Origin: Candidatus Dadabacteria bacterium CSP1-2 | GTDB lineage: Bacteria; Desulfobacterota_D; UBA1144; Nemesobacterales; CSP1-2 | DNA: 64,000 nt | Direction: 5' to 3' | NCBI GenBank assembly: GCA_001443445.1 | Contig: LDXN01000004.1 | Location: forward strand, 1 to 64,000 | Shown here: in pieces, positions 30,937 through 41,636 of the stretch | Layout of the letters: each line of letters opens with the position of its first letter | How positions within the stretch are numbered: the first letter of the stretch is position 1 | Made by a program: the position numbers and the translations under genes | The notes under the pieces: model-generated | Database searches by the model: none | Told to the model about the DNA's origin: nothing | Seen by the model: only the letters and a program-made list of their open reading frames with translations

Positions 30937-31773
30937 ATGCGAGCATCGTCCGGGTATATCGGCGACAGTAAAAAGAAAAAGTCAAAGCGTCAGAGAATGT
31001 TGCCAGTTCTACCTAATCTTATCACCACTGGTAGCCTTTTTTGTGGACTTCTTTCGATTATGACCTCGATTCAGATAGCTTCATTAAACGAAATTCAGGC
31101 TAGCGATTCGGAATTGTTTTATAGAAAATTCTGGTGGGCAGCCGCTTTTATTGGGATCGCTTGGCTTCTTGATCTATTTGATGGAAGAATTGCACGGATT
31201 CTCAAATCTCAAAGCAACTTTGGCCTGTCTTATGATTCTCTTTCAGACTTGGTTTCCTTTGGCGTTGCTCCTGGTGTTTTGATTTATGTTTTTACGCTTA
31301 TGCAATCTGGAAGGTTGGGTCTAATGGTAGCCCTCTTTTATATAGTTTGTACAGCTCTAAGGCTTGCGAGGTTTAATGTGCAGTCAGGAAATCGAGAAAA
31401 ATATGCCTTTACCGGGCTTCCAAGCCCAGTTGCAGCAGGGCTTATGTTTTCCCCGATTCTTCTTTCGTCTGAGTTCAAAATTATTCCTGATGATAGGATG
31501 ATGTGGTTTTATCTCATTTTAGCCCCGTTTGTGGGCCTCCTTATGGTAAGCGATGTCCCATACTGGAAAAGTCTGAGATTAGGTTGGACAAAGCCGTTTA
31601 ATGTGCTTGTTGTTGCCGCAATCATATTAACTGCCGTTATTACAAATCCAGAAATTATGGTTATATTGGTAGTTTATCTCTATAGCCTAATCGGGCTTCT
31701 TTTATACATAGTTAGTCAGTTTAAAGAAAAACCTAAGGTCATCGAAGAAACAGAGCCCGAAGAGACTCCTTAA
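30937..31773 (+). CDS. pssA: CDP-diacylglycerol--serine O-phosphatidyltransferase
   Basis: LLDLFDGRIARILKSQSNFGLSYDSLSDLVSFGVAPG. Confidence 0.96.
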   Translation: MRASSGYIGDSKKKKSKRQRMLPVLPNLITTGSLFCGLLSIMTSIQIASLNEIQASDSELFYRKFWWAAAFIGIAWLLDLFDGRIARILKSQSNFGLSYDSLSDLVSFGVAPGVLIYVFTLMQSGRLGLMVALFYIVCTALRLARFNVQSGNREKYAFTGLPSPVAAGLMFSPILLSSEFKIIPDDRMMWFYLILAPFVGLLMVSDVPYWKSLRLGWTKPFNVLVVAAIILTAVITNPEIMVILVVYLYSLIGLLLYIVSQFKEKPKVIEETEPEETP

Positions 31774-31840
31774 GGGTAATCTAAAATCTTTTCTTACAAA
31801 AGCCTAAGTCAATGCAAATATCTAATATTAGGAGGTTCTT

Positions 31841-34573
31841 ATGCAATATTTCTTGAACTATTCTGAGTGCAGTATACGAGGAATGGTAATAAAAGTCCTT
31901 GCCTCTGGTATACTGATACTCACACTTATGATAGGGGAGAAAATAATGGCTGCTGAGAGAGAAAAAGCTGCAAAACTTATTGAAAAGGGTCTAGATGGTG
32001 GAATTGGCGTTGTGAAGTATCAACTTGAGAATGGCCTTACAGTCATTTTAGAGGAAAACCATTCCGCTTCGGTTGTTGCTGTAAACGTTTGGGTTAAGGT
32101 TGGAAGCGCATGCGAACAGGATGGTGAATATGGTCTTGCGCACGTACACGAACATATGGTTTTTAAGGGGACAGAAAAAAGGGGAGTTGGAGAGATAGCA
32201 AGGGTAATTGAGGGAGATGGTGGCGATATTAATGCATATACCTCTTTTGATGAAACTGTATATTACGTTGTGATAGCAAGTAGGTTCCTTGATACTGCGC
32301 TGGATGTGCTGTCAGATGCGATGGAAAATTCAAAGTTTGACCCTGATGAGTTGAATAAAGAGCTTGAAGTCGTTCTCGAAGAAATCAGGCGTGGCGAGGA
32401 TACACCTTCAAGAAAACTCAGCGAAAGACTTTTCTCCGAGGCTTATACTGTTCATCCATATGGAAGACCAGTTATAGGGAGCGACGAGAGTGTGAGAAGC
32501 TTCACCAGGGAAAGGGTAGTTAATTTCTACAAGAAGTGGTACTCCCCGAATAATATGGTGCTTGTACTAGTAGGTGATTTCGACGCTCGTAAGGTTATTC
32601 CGAAAATTCAAGAAACCTTTGGAGCTTTACAGGAGAGGTCGATTCCCGGGTGTGTTATATCTGATGAGCCTGCTCGGAAGGAATTAAGGGCGTTTGTTTT
32701 TGATAAGAATATCCAGGAAAGTTACTTTTCTCTTGCATTTCGTACACCAAGTGTGAAGCATGAGGATGCCCCTGTGCTTGATGTGATTTCAAATATCCTT
32801 GGAGGCGGTGAGAGTTCCAGACTTTACAGAAGGGTTAAAGAAGAAAAAGGCCTCGTGAATAACATATATGCCTATTCCTTTACACCTAAGTCTAGCGGGC
32901 TTTTTAATGTGGGCGGGACACTTGACCCTGAGAAGGCTAGAGATGCGTTCTCTGAGATTATAAAAGAAACGTATCAACTAAAATACGAGCCTGTAAGTTT
33001 TGAGGAGCTTTCAAGGGCTAAGGTGAACATTGAAAGTGATTCTATATACACTAAAGAAACCATGCAGGGACAGGCACAAAAGCTCGGCTACTATGAAGTA
33101 GAGGTGGGAGATTACAGGCTAGAGAGTGATTATTTACAGAGGGTATCTCAGGTGACACAGGAAGACATAATTCGAGTGGCGAGAAGGTATTTTAATAACC
33201 CGAACCTAACTGCTGGATTTCTTCTCCCTACAGGAAAAGTGACGATAAGCGAAAAGGGAATTGCTGAAATAGCTAATACCTCATCTAAAACCCTAGAAAA
33301 GGAACTTAGCCAACTCTCATTCGATTCAGAGAGCAACGTAAAGGAGGTTTTACTCGATAATGGCATAACTGTCCTAATTAAAGAAAACCACTCTGTTCCT
33401 CTATTTGCAGCACGTGCTGCCTTCTTAGGAGGAGTAAGGTTTGAGGATAAGAATAGTAACGGTGTCTTTAACTTTGTATCCGAGACGCTTACTCGAGGTA
33501 CAACTAGTAGAAGCGCCGAGGATATTGCAAGGGAGATCGAATCCATAGCAGCCTCTGTTAATGGGTTTTCTGGAAGAAATAGCTTTGGTGTAACCGTTGA
33601 ATCTCTAAGTAGAAACTTTGATAAGGCAATGGATATACTTGCAGATGTTATTCTTCATCCATCTTTTATCCCTGAAGAGATCGAGCGAGCGAGAAGGGAT
33701 ATTCTCTCAGATATAAACCGTGAAGGTGACAACCCTTTAAGATTAACAATAAATCTCTTTTTAACTACCCTTTACCACGAGCACCCCTATGGGCTTAACA
33801 TACTTGGGACAAAAGAGACAATCAGCAAGATAGGAAGAGAGGACTTAATCAAGTTTTACCAGAAATACGCTCGTCCCGAGAACATGGTTATTTCTGTTGT
33901 TGGAGATGTGAATGAAAAGGATGTCTTAAAAACAATCGAAAAGTATTTTGGGACTTTGAAAAAGGGTGGATTTTTGCCTCCTCAAGTTAAACCTGAGCCT
34001 CCTCCAGATAAGATAAGAACTGATGCATTAAAGCAAAAGGATAAGGCTCAGACCCATATAATCCTCGGTTTTCAAGCGCCGACTCTTAAAGACCCTGACC
34101 AGTATCCGTTTGAGGTATTAAATGCGATTTTTGCAGGGCAGGGCGGAAGGCTCTTTACGGAATTGAGAGATAAAAGAAGCCTTGCCTATAGCGTTACTTC
34201 ATTTCTTAACTTCGGACTGGAACCAGGTTTCTTTGGCGTTTATATAGGTTCCGCGCCTGAAAAGGAAGCAGAGGCTATCCAAGGAATAAAGGAACAGCTC
34301 ACCATTCTTTTAAGAGATGGTATAACTGATGACGAACTTAAAAGGGCGAAGAACTACCTTGTAGGAAATTTTGAGATAGGGCTTCAGCAGAACTCATCTC
34401 AGGCTGCAAAGATCGCCTTCGATGAGCTTTATGGAATCGGTTGGGATGAGTATACGCGCTACCCAGAGCAGATTTACTCTATAACTAACGAAGACGTAAT
34501 GCGAGTGGCTCGCAAATACATTGACCTTGATAAATACACACTTGTCATAGTGAGGCCTGAGAATAGTAAATAA
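31841..34573 (+). CDS. M16 family zinc metallopeptidase (two tandem M16 units)
   Basis: LAHVHEHMVFKGT (HxxEH) plus second inactive-looking M16 half. Confidence 0.95.
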   Translation: MQYFLNYSECSIRGMVIKVLASGILILTLMIGEKIMAAEREKAAKLIEKGLDGGIGVVKYQLENGLTVILEENHSASVVAVNVWVKVGSACEQDGEYGLAHVHEHMVFKGTEKRGVGEIARVIEGDGGDINAYTSFDETVYYVVIASRFLDTALDVLSDAMENSKFDPDELNKELEVVLEEIRRGEDTPSRKLSERLFSEAYTVHPYGRPVIGSDESVRSFTRERVVNFYKKWYSPNNMVLVLVGDFDARKVIPKIQETFGALQERSIPGCVISDEPARKELRAFVFDKNIQESYFSLAFRTPSVKHEDAPVLDVISNILGGGESSRLYRRVKEEKGLVNNIYAYSFTPKSSGLFNVGGTLDPEKARDAFSEIIKETYQLKYEPVSFEELSRAKVNIESDSIYTKETMQGQAQKLGYYEVEVGDYRLESDYLQRVSQVTQEDIIRVARRYFNNPNLTAGFLLPTGKVTISEKGIAEIANTSSKTLEKELSQLSFDSESNVKEVLLDNGITVLIKENHSVPLFAARAAFLGGVRFEDKNSNGVFNFVSETLTRGTTSRSAEDIAREIESIAASVNGFSGRNSFGVTVESLSRNFDKAMDILADVILHPSFIPEEIERARRDILSDINREGDNPLRLTINLFLTTLYHEHPYGLNILGTKETISKIGREDLIKFYQKYARPENMVISVVGDVNEKDVLKTIEKYFGTLKKGGFLPPQVKPEPPPDKIRTDALKQKDKAQTHIILGFQAPTLKDPDQYPFEVLNAIFAGQGGRLFTELRDKRSLAYSVTSFLNFGLEPGFFGVYIGSAPEKEAEAIQGIKEQLTILLRDGITDDELKRAKNYLVGNFEIGLQQNSSQAAKIAFDELYGIGWDEYTRYPEQIYSITNEDVMRVARKYIDLDKYTLVIVRPENSK

Positions 34574-34721
34574 TCGCCTCTTATTGTGAATGAACTTTAC
34601 AATTTCATTTACTTGGGATCTGTTCGAATAAGAAACACATTTTAATTCTACCCTCCTATGCTGTAAATGTTTCACAGATTCAACATAAACTTGAAAAAAA
34701 GAAAAGCATTGTGCGAAGGGA

Positions 34722-34946
34722 TTGGAAAGACAAGGCGAGCTTGTGAAATTGATAGCAAATCCTAAGAAACTTCAAGAATTTAATAAGAAACTGTTAAAGA
34801 AAGAAAAAGTAGATATTATGCAAAACTTTAGAATTGTTGAGGCTATGTATAGAGAAGCAATTGCGCTTCGTGCAATTCCGTTGAAAGATCCTCTCGATGA
34901 AATACATATTGATATAAAGATTGCGAGGGTGGTGAATAGTGTTTGA
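34722..34946 (+). CDS. Small hypothetical protein, possibly partner of a truncated nucleotidyltransferase-type gene
   Basis: PKKLQEFNKKLLKKEKVDIMQNFRIVEAMYREAI...IDIKIARVVNSV; overlapping GTG frame aborts after ~22 codons. Confidence 0.5.
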   Translation: MERQGELVKLIANPKKLQEFNKKLLKKEKVDIMQNFRIVEAMYREAIALRAIPLKDPLDEIHIDIKIARVVNSV

Positions 34947-35571
34947 AATACTGCTTAATTTCGCCAGATGGTTAAAAGGATGGGGTCGCTTACTAACCGC
35001 CGCGTGATGATAACATAACGAATGGGCTTACGTTCGTCTTTCGTTACTTTCTGCTAAGCTTTCTATCAACTGAGTCTATCACCATTGGATTATCTCTGAT
35101 TTTTTATTTTACATCTTATTTTTTTCTTATCCGTTTACGTCCACGAGTGAATTAAAACCGCATTATCATCAATATAGTCCTGAATGGGAATAGGGGAAAT
35201 GCAAATGCTGTTTTCCAATAAAACCCCATTTTCCTAACTGATGATCAAGTGTCTATAAGAAGTTATCGAGTTCTAGAATCAAACTAGCATTTAGCCTATC
35301 GCATATTGCTGTAGAGTTTATACTTGTGACGAAACTACTAATTGTTATAAGTCTTGCTTAACGGTTATAAATTTTTTAAACTAGATACTGGTAATATCGA
35401 ATGTTACTTATCCAACTTTTGTCAATTACGAGTTGCACTAAGAACACAAAACTTGTTAATTAAAATCTTACTTGGTAGATGATTCGTGCATGAGGCATGT
35501 ATTATATGTATGTGTCGTTATTTTGAAATTCGGAGTCAAGCATATTGATTTATGTGTAGAGTAGTTCAAAT

Positions 35572-36513
35572 ATGAAATTCTGGGTTGGAGTAACTGATAC
35601 AGAGTGGTTTAATTTCTTGTCAAATATTGCACCTGACGAGGTGAACTTTTGGCAACCAAGTGGAAATGTTACATTTCAAGCTTTAAAACCAGGGGAACTA
35701 TTCCTTTTCAAGCTACATAGTCCATTTAACTTTATTACCGGAGGTGGTTTCTTTGTAAGTTTTTCAAGACTACCAATTTCAGTTGCTTGGCAAACTTTTG
35801 GAGAAAAGAATGGCGCAGCCAGCTATGAACTTTTACGATCAAGAATTATGAAATACCGGGTACAGCATAAAACTTATGAACCTGATCCTATGATTGGTTG
35901 TATCATTTTGACTAGTCCTTTCTTTTTTACTAAAGATGAATGGATACCAGTGCCCAAAGACTGGAACCCTAGTCTTGTACGTGGGAAAACTTATGATTAT
36001 CATGAACCTATAGGAGCGGCATTATGGTTAGCGGTTCAAGAGCGCATACAAAACAAATCAATTTCGAAAAAAGTTAATGAAAAAGATTCGATATTTGCCG
36101 AAGAAAGCTCATCATATGGTCCTGAATATCTAATACGTGCTAGATTAGGTCAAGGTGCTTTTCGCGTCTTAGTGACGGAAGCCTACCAAAGAAGTTGTGG
36201 GATTACGGGTGAACGTACTCTGCCCGTATTAGAAGCGGCTCATATTAAACCATATGTAGACTCAGGTCCAAATAAGGTAAATAATGGTCTTTTGCTTAGA
36301 TCGGATATACATAAATTATTCGATCTGGGGTATTTAACCATAACTAATGACTTTAATGTAGAAATTAGTAAACGTATTAAGGAAGAATACGAAAATGGGC
36401 GTGATTATTATTTATTGCATGGCAATAAACTAAAAGCGATGCCTTCTAATGTAAAAGACTGTCCTTCACGTGAGTATATCGAATGGCATAATCAAAATAT
36501 TTATGTACCTTAA
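35572..36513 (+). CDS. HNH endonuclease with N-terminal PUA/EVE-like domain (predicted modification-dependent restriction type)
   Basis: C-terminal CGITGERTLPVLEAAHIKPY...NNGLLLRSDIHKLFDLGYLTI (HNH_2-like); N-terminal VNFWQPSG..F.ALKPGELFLFKLHSPFNFITGGGFF. Confidence 0.8.
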   Translation: MKFWVGVTDTEWFNFLSNIAPDEVNFWQPSGNVTFQALKPGELFLFKLHSPFNFITGGGFFVSFSRLPISVAWQTFGEKNGAASYELLRSRIMKYRVQHKTYEPDPMIGCIILTSPFFFTKDEWIPVPKDWNPSLVRGKTYDYHEPIGAALWLAVQERIQNKSISKKVNEKDSIFAEESSSYGPEYLIRARLGQGAFRVLVTEAYQRSCGITGERTLPVLEAAHIKPYVDSGPNKVNNGLLLRSDIHKLFDLGYLTITNDFNVEISKRIKEEYENGRDYYLLHGNKLKAMPSNVKDCPSREYIEWHNQNIYVP

Positions 36514-36616
36514 ATCCTATCGAAAGGAATAATTTTATTGATATCAATTAAAGCATAAATCAATTGTAAGGATAAGGTAAATATTGAGAGCAATTAATTG
36601 AAAATCCTCAGTTTAG

Positions 36617-36952
36617 ATGAGGTGGAATAATATGGGAAACAGGGTACAAATTGATATACCTTATTTTAAGTTAGAAGAATTTTGCCAAAAATGGAAGATA
36701 ATAGAATTTTCCCTCTTTGGCTCCGCGCTCCGAGAAGATTTTCATCCTGAAAGCGACATTGATGTCCTGGTCACATTCGCTCCTGAGAGAAAGATTAGTT
36801 TTTCTGATCTTATTCAAATGGAGGATGAACTGAAAGAAATATTTGGGCGTGAAGTAGACCTGGTTGAAAAGAAATCTGTTGAGCAAAGCGAAAATTATAT
36901 TCGCAGAAAACATATCCTCGATCATTTAGAGGTCATATATGTGGCGAGATGA
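36617..36952 (+). CDS. mntA: MntA-type minimal nucleotidyltransferase antitoxin
   Basis: [24 protein letters not shown]. Confidence 0.92.
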   Translation: MRWNNMGNRVQIDIPYFKLEEFCQKWKIIEFSLFGSALREDFHPESDIDVLVTFAPERKISFSDLIQMEDELKEIFGREVDLVEKKSVEQSENYIRRKHILDHLEVIYVAR

Positions 36953-37283
36953 TGCATATCTTCTTGATATTCTTATTGCAGCCAGACGTGCAAGAGAATT
37001 CACATCAGATTTAACATGGGAAGATTTTCAAAAGAGTTCGTTACATCAAAACGCAGTCATGAGAATGTTGGAGATAATTGGCGAGGCAGCTCGCAAAATT
37101 TCTCAAGAAACCAAGAATGCTCATCCTGATATACCATGGAAGGACATAACCGGTATGAGAAACCGCTTGATTCACGAATATTTCCGAATAGATATTGAAA
37201 AGGTTTGGGATACAGTTCGTAATGATATTCCGGTCCTGATTACCATAATTGAACCTCTTGTTCCACCCGAAGAAGAGACATGA
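36939..37283 (+). CDS. hepT: HepT-like HEPN ribonuclease toxin (DUF86)
   Basis: [13 protein letters not shown] (Rx4HxY), overlaps mntA by 14 nt. Confidence 0.93.
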   Translation: MWRDDAYLLDILIAARRAREFTSDLTWEDFQKSSLHQNAVMRMLEIIGEAARKISQETKNAHPDIPWKDITGMRNRLIHEYFRIDIEKVWDTVRNDIPVLITIIEPLVPPEEET

Positions 37284-37786
37284 AGCAGATTGACCGGCTT
37301 ATCATAAATTCTCCCTATGAAGAACCAAAACATTACTGGGGCTATAATCATGAGACCCGGTCTTTCAGTTTGAAAGAGAGTAGGCGTTCTGGAGGGTGCG
37401 TTGTCGATTTCGAACATTCAAAAGCTTTTGATGATCAGAGATATTTATATAGATCCGTTGGAAGCGTCAGAGGCATTTGAACTTGATCGCAACCCTAACT
37501 TTGATGCATAGGTGAAGAACGACCATCTTGGATTTGAAGTGCTCTTCATACTGTATTAATGATCAGAAAATTCCAGCCGGATTTTATACTTAGGCTTAAA
37601 ACAGGACATTTTCTTGTCCTAGAAACGAAGGGACAAGAAACCCAACAGGACGAAACAGAGCGTGAATTTCTGGATGAATGGGTAAAGGCGGTAAACGAAC
37701 ATGGTGGTTTTGTTAAGTGGCAATGATCAGTCTCAAAAAGTCCGGCAGACGTGGCAGCAATTATTGAAAGGACTGTTTCAAGATAA
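37280..37786 (+). pseudogene. Remnant of a type III-like restriction helicase/endonuclease with internal deletion, frameshift and nonsense codons
   Basis: IDRLIINSPYEEPKHYWGYNHETRSFSLKESRR then, in other frames, VKNDHLGFEVLFIL, KFQPDFILRLKTGHFLVLETKGQ...EREFLDEWVKAVNEHGGFVKWQ*SVSKSPADVAAIIER. Confidence 0.7.
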
Positions 37787-38040
37787 ACACACAAGAAGTA
37801 ATCAGCACTTGAAGCTTTAGATAAATAGAAGCATTTCTAAGAACTATTATAATCAGTAACAACTTAATAAAATATTTCTTGAGGCTAGATAAAGAAAGGA
37901 AACAGAGAAGATGGGAAAAGTTGATTTTAAAAATAACGTATTTATAATAAATTCTTCTAAGGTAAAGATAAAAGGGCATAATAGGTTCAATTAAGTTTAC
38001 TTAAGGATTTAATAATACAATTTATTGAAATAATTATAGT

Positions 38041-38114
38041 GGGCTGCTAGCTCAGCTTGGTAGAGCAAGTGACTCTTAATCACTGGGTCGTGGGTTCGAA
38101 TCCCTCGCAGCCCA
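38041..38114 (+). tRNA. tRNA-Lys (CTT)
   Basis: gggctgc...gcagccc acceptor; anticodon stem agtga-ctCTTaa-tcact; T-arm gggttcgaatccc. Confidence 0.95.
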
Positions 38115-38121
38115 TTCCAGA

Positions 38122-38153
38122 ATCTGTGGTATCCCCGATCAGGTCGGGGATCA
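38122..38153. repeat. Copy of the palindromic element at 10827-10858
   Basis: atctgTggtatccccgatcaggtcggggatca. Confidence 0.9.
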
Positions 38154-38164
38154 GGGAACCATAA

Positions 38165-38247
38165 GCGAGAGTGGCGGAACTGGCAGACGCGCTGGACTTA
38201 GGATCCAGTGGGCACAACCCGTGGGGGTTCAACTCCCCCCTCTCGCA
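38165..38247 (+). tRNA. tRNA-Leu (TAG)
   Basis: gcgagag...ctctcgc acceptor, long variable arm, anticodon loop ctTAGga. Confidence 0.94.
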
Positions 38248-38263
38248 TGAATTGCATTAAATA

Positions 38264-38398
38264 TTTGCCACTAAGGCACCAAGGCACTAAGATAGGAATT
38301 AGGAATTCGGGATCAGAAATTATTGGTGTTCAATTACTCATACCTAATTCCCATTTCCTAAAGAAAAACTTCGTGTCTTAGGGTCCTTGTGGCTAAAT
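38264..38398. repeat. Nested imperfect palindrome in tRNA-Leu-tig spacer
   Basis: ttgccactaaggcaccaaggcactaag...cttcgtgtcttagggtccttgtggctaaa with inner aggaattaggaatt/acctaattcccatttcct. Confidence 0.85.
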
Positions 38399-38424
38399 AA
38401 TCACATAAAAGGGGTAAGATTTCT

Positions 38425-39717
38425 ATGAAAGTTAACGTTGAATCGTTAAGCAATACGGAGATGAAGGTTGAGGTGTTTATTCCTAAAGAGGAAGTAACAG
38501 GAAAGATAGAAGAGGTATTTAAGGAACTTGAGAGGGATGCAAAAATCAAGGGATTTCGTCCGGGTAAGGCTCCGAGAAGGGTTATAGAAGCCGCATACGG
38601 AAGCTATATATTTGAGGAGGTATCATCAAGGCTTGTGTCTCAGTCCTTTGAAAAGGCGCTCGAGGAGGTTTCTATAATCCCTATTTCTAGACCGAGAATA
38701 ACAAAAGACAAGATTGAGCGTGATAAAGAATTTCACTATACAGCAGTATTTGAAGTAATCCCTGAATTTGAGGTGAAGGATTACACAGGGATTGAACTAA
38801 AAAAGGAGAAACGCGAGGTGAAAGAAGAAGATTTGGCGCTGGTTCTAAATCAACTAAGGGAACGAGGTGCTCAAGCTAAACCTATCGGAGAGGACAGGGA
38901 GGTCAGAACAGGAGATTACTTGATTATTGATTATGTTGGGGTTGTTGATGGAAAACCTATTAAAGACCTGAAGGCAAAGGATGCTCAAGTTATAGTGGGT
39001 GATAAAAGATTAATGGCTGAGTTTGAAGATAATCTCATAGGGATAAAAAAGGGTGAAGAAAAGGAATTTGAAATTACATACCCTGAAGATTTCCAGATGA
39101 AGGACGTCGCTGGAAAGGCCGTAAATTTTACAGTAACGGTGAAGGAGATTCTTGAGAGAATACTTCCTGAACTCGATGATGAGTTCTCAAAGGATTTAGG
39201 TGAGGAGAATCTAGAAGGATTAAGGAAGAGGATTCGAGGGGATTTAGAAAAAAGGTTTAATAAGGAATCGGATGATATGCTTAAGGGAGGGCTTATTAAG
39301 GTTCTTCTTGAAAGAAACCCTCTTGATGTTCCACCAATCTTGATTGAGAATGAAACACTACGTCTTAAGCGTGAGTTCGCAATTAACCTTGAAAGACACG
39401 GTCTTAAGCCTCCAGTGTTAAATGATGAAGCAGAAGGAAATTTTAGAAATAGAGCTGAGCAGAATGTAAAGGCTTCGATAATATTAGGTGCAATCGCTAG
39501 GAAAGAAGGAGTTCAGGTAGACGAGGATGAGGTAGACAATAAACTCATAGAGATCTCAAAATCTGCAGCGGTTTCATTTCAAAAGGTGAGAGAGATATAT
39601 GAAAAGAACAATATGGTTGATAGCTTAAAAGCGAGTCTAGTTGAAGATAAGGTTCTTAACTTTTTAATTGAAAAATCCGATGCGAAAGCGGAAACACAAA
39701 TTGACAAAGAGGGCTAA
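38425..39717 (+). CDS. tig: Trigger factor
   Basis: KIKGFRPGKAPRRVIEAAYG, PPIase and SurA-like C-terminal regions; next to clpPX. Confidence 0.97.
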   Translation: MKVNVESLSNTEMKVEVFIPKEEVTGKIEEVFKELERDAKIKGFRPGKAPRRVIEAAYGSYIFEEVSSRLVSQSFEKALEEVSIIPISRPRITKDKIERDKEFHYTAVFEVIPEFEVKDYTGIELKKEKREVKEEDLALVLNQLRERGAQAKPIGEDREVRTGDYLIIDYVGVVDGKPIKDLKAKDAQVIVGDKRLMAEFEDNLIGIKKGEEKEFEITYPEDFQMKDVAGKAVNFTVTVKEILERILPELDDEFSKDLGEENLEGLRKRIRGDLEKRFNKESDDMLKGGLIKVLLERNPLDVPPILIENETLRLKREFAINLERHGLKPPVLNDEAEGNFRNRAEQNVKASIILGAIARKEGVQVDEDEVDNKLIEISKSAAVSFQKVREIYEKNNMVDSLKASLVEDKVLNFLIEKSDAKAETQIDKEG

Positions 39718-39740
39718 AATCAGTATACTAAAAAATCGAA

Positions 39741-40346
39741 ATGTCTTCTTATGTACCTATTGTAATAGAGCAGACCAACAGGGGAGAAAGGGCTTATGAT
39801 ATATTCTCCCGTCTTTTAAAAGACAGGATAGTCTTTGTAGGATCACCAATTACAGATGGGGTTGCGGATACGGTAATCGCTCAGTTGCTTTTTCTTGAAT
39901 CTGAAAGTCCGGAAAAGGATATCTATATTTATGTAAATTCCCCAGGTGGCCACGTCACTGCTGGGCTTGCTATTTATGATACTATGCAATACATAAAACC
40001 GGATGTAGCAACAATCTGTATTGGTCAGGCTGCCAGTATGGCGGCTGTGCTTCTTGCCGCTGGTGTTAAGGGAAAAAGGTATGCACTTCCTCATGCCCGT
40101 ATACTTCTTCATCAGGTCTTAGGTGGTGTTGAGGGACAGGCTACAGACATTGAGATTCATGCGAAAGAGATCCTTAGGGTTAGAGAGGACATAAATCGAA
40201 TACTTGCTAAGCATATAGGACAACCTATTGAAAGAATAGCAAGAGACACAGAAAGGGATTTTTTCCTCACTGCTAAAGATGCCTTAGAGTACGGCATAGT
40301 TGATGCTATAATTACTAAAAGGGAGGAAGCGAAAAGTGACTACTAG
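39741..40346 (+). CDS. clpP: ClpP protease proteolytic subunit
   Basis: [36 protein letters not shown]. Confidence 0.98.
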   Translation: MSSYVPIVIEQTNRGERAYDIFSRLLKDRIVFVGSPITDGVADTVIAQLLFLESESPEKDIYIYVNSPGGHVTAGLAIYDTMQYIKPDVATICIGQAASMAAVLLAAGVKGKRYALPHARILLHQVLGGVEGQATDIEIHAKEILRVREDINRILAKHIGQPIERIARDTERDFFLTAKDALEYGIVDAIITKREEAKSDY

Positions 40347-41613
40347 ACGCGAAGGAAGAGACGGAAACCTTTATTGCTCATTCTGCGGAAAAAGTCAGAA
40401 AGAGGTTAGGAAGCTTATTGCCGGTCCTACTGTTTATATATGCAATGAGTGTATTGAGTTATGCAATGAAATAATTGCAGAGGAGGAGGCAAAAGAGGGC
40501 CATCTAAGAAGGCGATATTCGACCCTACCAACCCCTTACCAGATTAAGGCATTCTTAGACGAGTACGTAATCAGCCAGGAAAGGGCAAAGAAGGTATTGG
40601 CTGTAGCTGTTTATAACCATTACAAGAGGATAGAGCTTAACGCCTACAGTGGTAAAAGAAGCAGCGATGTTGATGTTCAAAAGAGCAATATTCTTCTTAT
40701 AGGTCCAACTGGTTGTGGAAAAACCCTTTTGGCACAGACGCTTGCGAAATTCCTTGATGTTCCATTCACGATAGTTGATGCCACATGCTACACAGAGGCA
40801 GGCTACGTAGGTGAGGATGTTGAAAATATGATTGTGAGCCTTTTACAAGCTGCAGATTATGATCTTGAAAGGGCGTCAAAAGGGATTATATATATAGATG
40901 AAATAGATAAACTCGCTCGTAAATCTGGGGATAGTCCTTCGATTACGAGGGATGTTTCGGGAGAGGGCGTTCAACAGGCTCTTTTAAAGATCATAGAGGG
41001 TACAAAGGCAAACGTTCCACCTAAGGGAGGGAGAAAGCATCCACAACAGGAGTTCATTCAAGTTGATACAACAAATATTCTATTTGTCTGCGGGGGAGCT
41101 TATTGCGGGCTTGAGGATATAATTGGGCGAAGGATTGGTGAAAAGTCAATTGGGTTTGAAGCGACCCTCGGAAAGAGAGAAGAAAGGGGTCTCGGTGAAA
41201 TTTTGAAAGAGGTTCAGCCTGAAGATTTGATAAAGTTTGGCATGATACCAGAGTTTGTTGGAAGGGTTCCTGTTATTGCGACCTTGGATGAGCTTGATGA
41301 AAAAACATTCGTTGAAATACTCACAAAGCCAAAGAATGCAGTTGTAAAACAGTTCCAAAAACTTATGGAGCTTGAAGGTGTTGAGCTTGAATTCACGGAA
41401 GGGGCGTTAAAGACTATCGCTCATGAGGCAATTAAAAGAAAGACTGGGGCTCGCGGGCTAAGGTCTATAATTGAAACTATCATGCTTGATATTTCTTACG
41501 AAGTTCCATCACTAAAAGGGCTTAGGCGTTGTGTAATAACGGAGGAGTTGGTAAGTGGTACAGGCGTGCCCCTTTTCTTCTATGAGGAGGAAAGGCGTTT
41601 AGGTTCTGGATAA
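40336..41613 (+). CDS. clpX: ClpX ATPase subunit
   Basis: Zinc finger [11 protein letters not shown]...[23 protein letters not shown]. Confidence 0.98.
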   Translation: MTTRREGRDGNLYCSFCGKSQKEVRKLIAGPTVYICNECIELCNEIIAEEEAKEGHLRRRYSTLPTPYQIKAFLDEYVISQERAKKVLAVAVYNHYKRIELNAYSGKRSSDVDVQKSNILLIGPTGCGKTLLAQTLAKFLDVPFTIVDATCYTEAGYVGEDVENMIVSLLQAADYDLERASKGIIYIDEIDKLARKSGDSPSITRDVSGEGVQQALLKIIEGTKANVPPKGGRKHPQQEFIQVDTTNILFVCGGAYCGLEDIIGRRIGEKSIGFEATLGKREERGLGEILKEVQPEDLIKFGMIPEFVGRVPVIATLDELDEKTFVEILTKPKNAVVKQFQKLMELEGVELEFTEGALKTIAHEAIKRKTGARGLRSIIETIMLDISYEVPSLKGLRRCVITEELVSGTGVPLFFYEEERRLGSG

Positions 41614-41636
41614 ATTGAGAAGTCAAGGAGAATAAT

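Noticed and set aside
33148-33546. 132-aa minus-strand ORF
   Set aside because: Antisense to the M16 peptidase; composition typical of shadow frames.
35006-35571. Long AT-rich spacer as a candidate ncRNA/retron locus
   Set aside because: No reverse transcriptase nearby and no strong extended structure seen by eye; unsupported.
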